In this document: piece after piece, positions 63,037 through 64,000 of the stretch | Layout of the letters: the number at the start of each line of letters is the position of its first letter | How positions within the stretch are numbered: position 1 is the first letter of the stretch | Made by a program: the position numbers and the translations under genes | The notes under the pieces: model-generated | What the model was told of the DNA's origin: nothing | The model's database searches: none | What the model saw: only the letters and a program-made list of their open reading frames with translations | DNA from: Terriglobus aquaticus | GTDB lineage: Bacteria; Acidobacteriota; Terriglobia; Terriglobales; Acidobacteriaceae | Reading direction: 5' to 3' | Length of the DNA: 64,000 bases | Assembly: GCF_025685415.1 (NCBI RefSeq) | Contig: NZ_JAGSYB010000001.1 | Coordinates: 1,364,001-1,428,000, forward strand

Positions 63037-63053
63037 GCTTCAGCGAGTCGTTC

Positions 63054-64000
63054 TCAGTAGTAGTAGCCGCGAGGGTAAGCGTAAGGGTATGGATACGGTG
63101 CCGGGCCGTAACCGTAGCCCGGCGGGGGCAGTGGCCGGCGAGCTCCTTCAGGGCCCGCGTAGCTGCCCAGGCGCTGCATCTCCGCCTCAGAGACAGTCAA
63201 AAGGCTGACCGGAGCCGTGAGTGGGAAGCGCAACAGCGCCTCTGCCGGAATGTGCGCGTTGCCTCCACCGCTGGCTGCGGCAGCGCCGAGGCCGGCAGCG
63301 CCACCCACGCCGGCACCGATTGCAGCGCCGGTTCCGCGACCCGCGATGGCACCAATGATCGCGCCCACGGCCGCGCCCCCGATCGCGGAGTTTACGGACT
63401 GTGCCGCCTTGTCGCGACCCGTCACGGTGAACGTCTGGCTTTGCAGCGGGATATTCTGCCCGCCAAGGTGCAGCGCCGTCAACTGGAGCGTGAGGCTCCC
63501 GCGACCTTTCAGCGCACCAGCACCCTTCGCGTCCACAACGGTTCCCTGCACCTCGGCACCGCGTGGAATCGCGATCAGACCGTTGGCGAGAATGTCGTTC
63601 TCAACCACGGCCGTGAAGTTGGTGCCCGGTTCGGCGTCGCCGCTGGAGAGCCAGCGCGTGATGCGGACGGGCAGCACCACACCCGGAGCGATGGTGACGT
63701 GTTGACCCGCCGGCTGACCGCCCTGCGGCCCGTAACCGTACGGTGCTGGCTGACCATAACCCTGCTGAGCCTCCCACTGGCGGCGATACATGCCGGGCGT
63801 TGGCTGCTGCGGATAACCCTGATTGTTCGCGTACGGACCCTGCTGCTGCGGATAGCCCTGCTGTTGCGGATAGCCCTGCTGAGGGTACTGCTGTGGCGCG
63901 CCTTGCGGATATCCCTGTTGTGGATACTGTGGCGCGTTTGCCTGCGGGTACTGTTGCGGTGGCGCACCCTGCGGATATCCCCCCTGAGGGTACCCGGGCT
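63054..64000 (-). CDS. PQGY-repeat/glycine-zipper surface protein, 5' end cut by window edge
   Basis: The frame is open to position 64000, so only the C-terminal ~315 residues are seen; the ATG at 63791 is internal. It begins with ~70 residues of repeats of the type QGYPQQ, then a beta domain (VTIAPGVVLPVRITRWLSSG, NFTAVVENDILANGLIAIPRG, GSLTLQLTALHLGG), a glycine-zipper membrane-like stretch (AIGGAAVGAIIGAIAGRGTG) and a Pro/Tyr-rich end (PYPYPYAYPRGYYY). The beta domain resembles TrbI/conjugal-type or outer-membrane scaffold parts in which a wide pore wall is built; the fit is loose. Probably exported and envelope-bound. Confidence 0.6.
   Translation of the reverse strand, partial: PGYPQGGYPQGAPPQQYPQANAPQYPQQGYPQGAPQQYPQQGYPQQQGYPQQQGPYANNQGYPQQPTPGMYRRQWEAQQGYGQPAPYGYGPQGGQPAGQHVTIAPGVVLPVRITRWLSSGDAEPGTNFTAVVENDILANGLIAIPRGAEVQGTVVDAKGAGALKGRGSLTLQLTALHLGGQNIPLQSQTFTVTGRDKAAQSVNSAIGGAAVGAIIGAIAGRGTGAAIGAGVGGAAGLGAAAASGGGNAHIPAEALLRFPLTAPVSLLTVSEAEMQRLGSYAGPEGARRPLPPPGYGYGPAPYPYPYAYPRGYYY
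63795..64000 (-). repeat. Tandem PQQGYPQ-type coding repeat
   Basis: About 200 bp encode imperfect repeats of 5-7 residues rich in Pro, Gln, Gly and Tyr (units QQGYPQ, QGAPQQ, QYPQ). The DNA repeats CTG/TTG-CGG-ATA units and continues past the right edge, so the copy number is not known. Confidence 0.85.

Overview
The window looks like chromosomal DNA of a high-GC, Gram-negative soil-type Acidobacteriota (class Terriglobia; Terriglobus/Granulicella/Edaphobacter relatives are the best guess). This is inferred from several gene types together: a TonB receptor with an N-terminal carboxypeptidase-regulatory-like domain, a VWFA-related secreted protein of the kind abundant in Acidobacteria, an exosortase-E-like intramembrane protease, lpxB, and many GTG/TTG starts. 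It is not proven by any marker gene. No rRNA, tRNA, CRISPR array, insertion sequence or prophage was seen. Coding density is high, and only the riboswitch leader (about 330 bp) leaves more than 300 bp without a gene.

Layout. 0-10 kb: the tail of an exosortase-E/CPBP protease, a Crp/Fnr regulator, a DUF2235 hydrolase, a tiny His-rich membrane protein, a secreted FKBP, an ABC half-exporter with a degenerate Walker B, a DedA-rhodanese fusion, and a tolC-hlyD pair without its inner-membrane pump. 10-18 kb: a Gfo/Idh/MocA oxidoreductase, argJ, aceE (homodimeric pyruvate dehydrogenase E1), a degenerate E1-alpha-like protein and a Wzi-like outer-membrane protein. 18-26.5 kb: an exopolysaccharide locus with divergent ugd-uxs on one side and a BY-kinase/Wza/GT4/acetyltransferase/GT2 operon, joined by overlapping codons, on the other. 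26.5-33.7 kb: a response regulator, a NitT/TauT-like ABC transporter without a binding protein, a short PerM-like protein, purQ, a CpsB-type tyrosine phosphatase, an SDR and a secreted protein. 33.8-36.1 kb: groES-groL under a CIRCE operator. 36-44.5 kb: a divergent tetR/aldo-keto reductase pair, a GT39-like membrane protein, GH20 hexosaminidase, GH13 glucosidase and a VWA-like lipoprotein. 44.6-49.7 kb: a cobalamin riboswitch-controlled BtuB-type receptor, threonine aldolase and hemW. 49.7-57 kb: a second ABC half-exporter, a PhoU-like protein with a Pit phosphate transporter, lpxB, and an M1-like protein lacking catalytic residues. 57-64 kb: a truncated 3-hydroxyacyl-CoA dehydrogenase-like protein with a 64-aa partner, malQ, a PpiD/SurA-like chaperone, topoisomerase IB, and a glycine-zipper/PQGY-repeat protein cut by the right edge.

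How the parts connect. The exopolysaccharide machinery (Wzi, UDP-glucuronate and UDP-xylose supply, Wzc kinase, Wza, glycosyltransferases) is probably balanced by the CpsB phosphatase encoded about 9 kb downstream. The two ABC half-transporters at 3.7 and 49.7 kb have complementary degenerate ATP sites, as in BmrCD/TM287-288 heterodimers, and may be partners although their genes lie 44 kb apart. Several proteins appear to be dead-enzyme derivatives of known families (E1-alpha-like, M1-like, VWA without MIDAS), and these are the least described items here.
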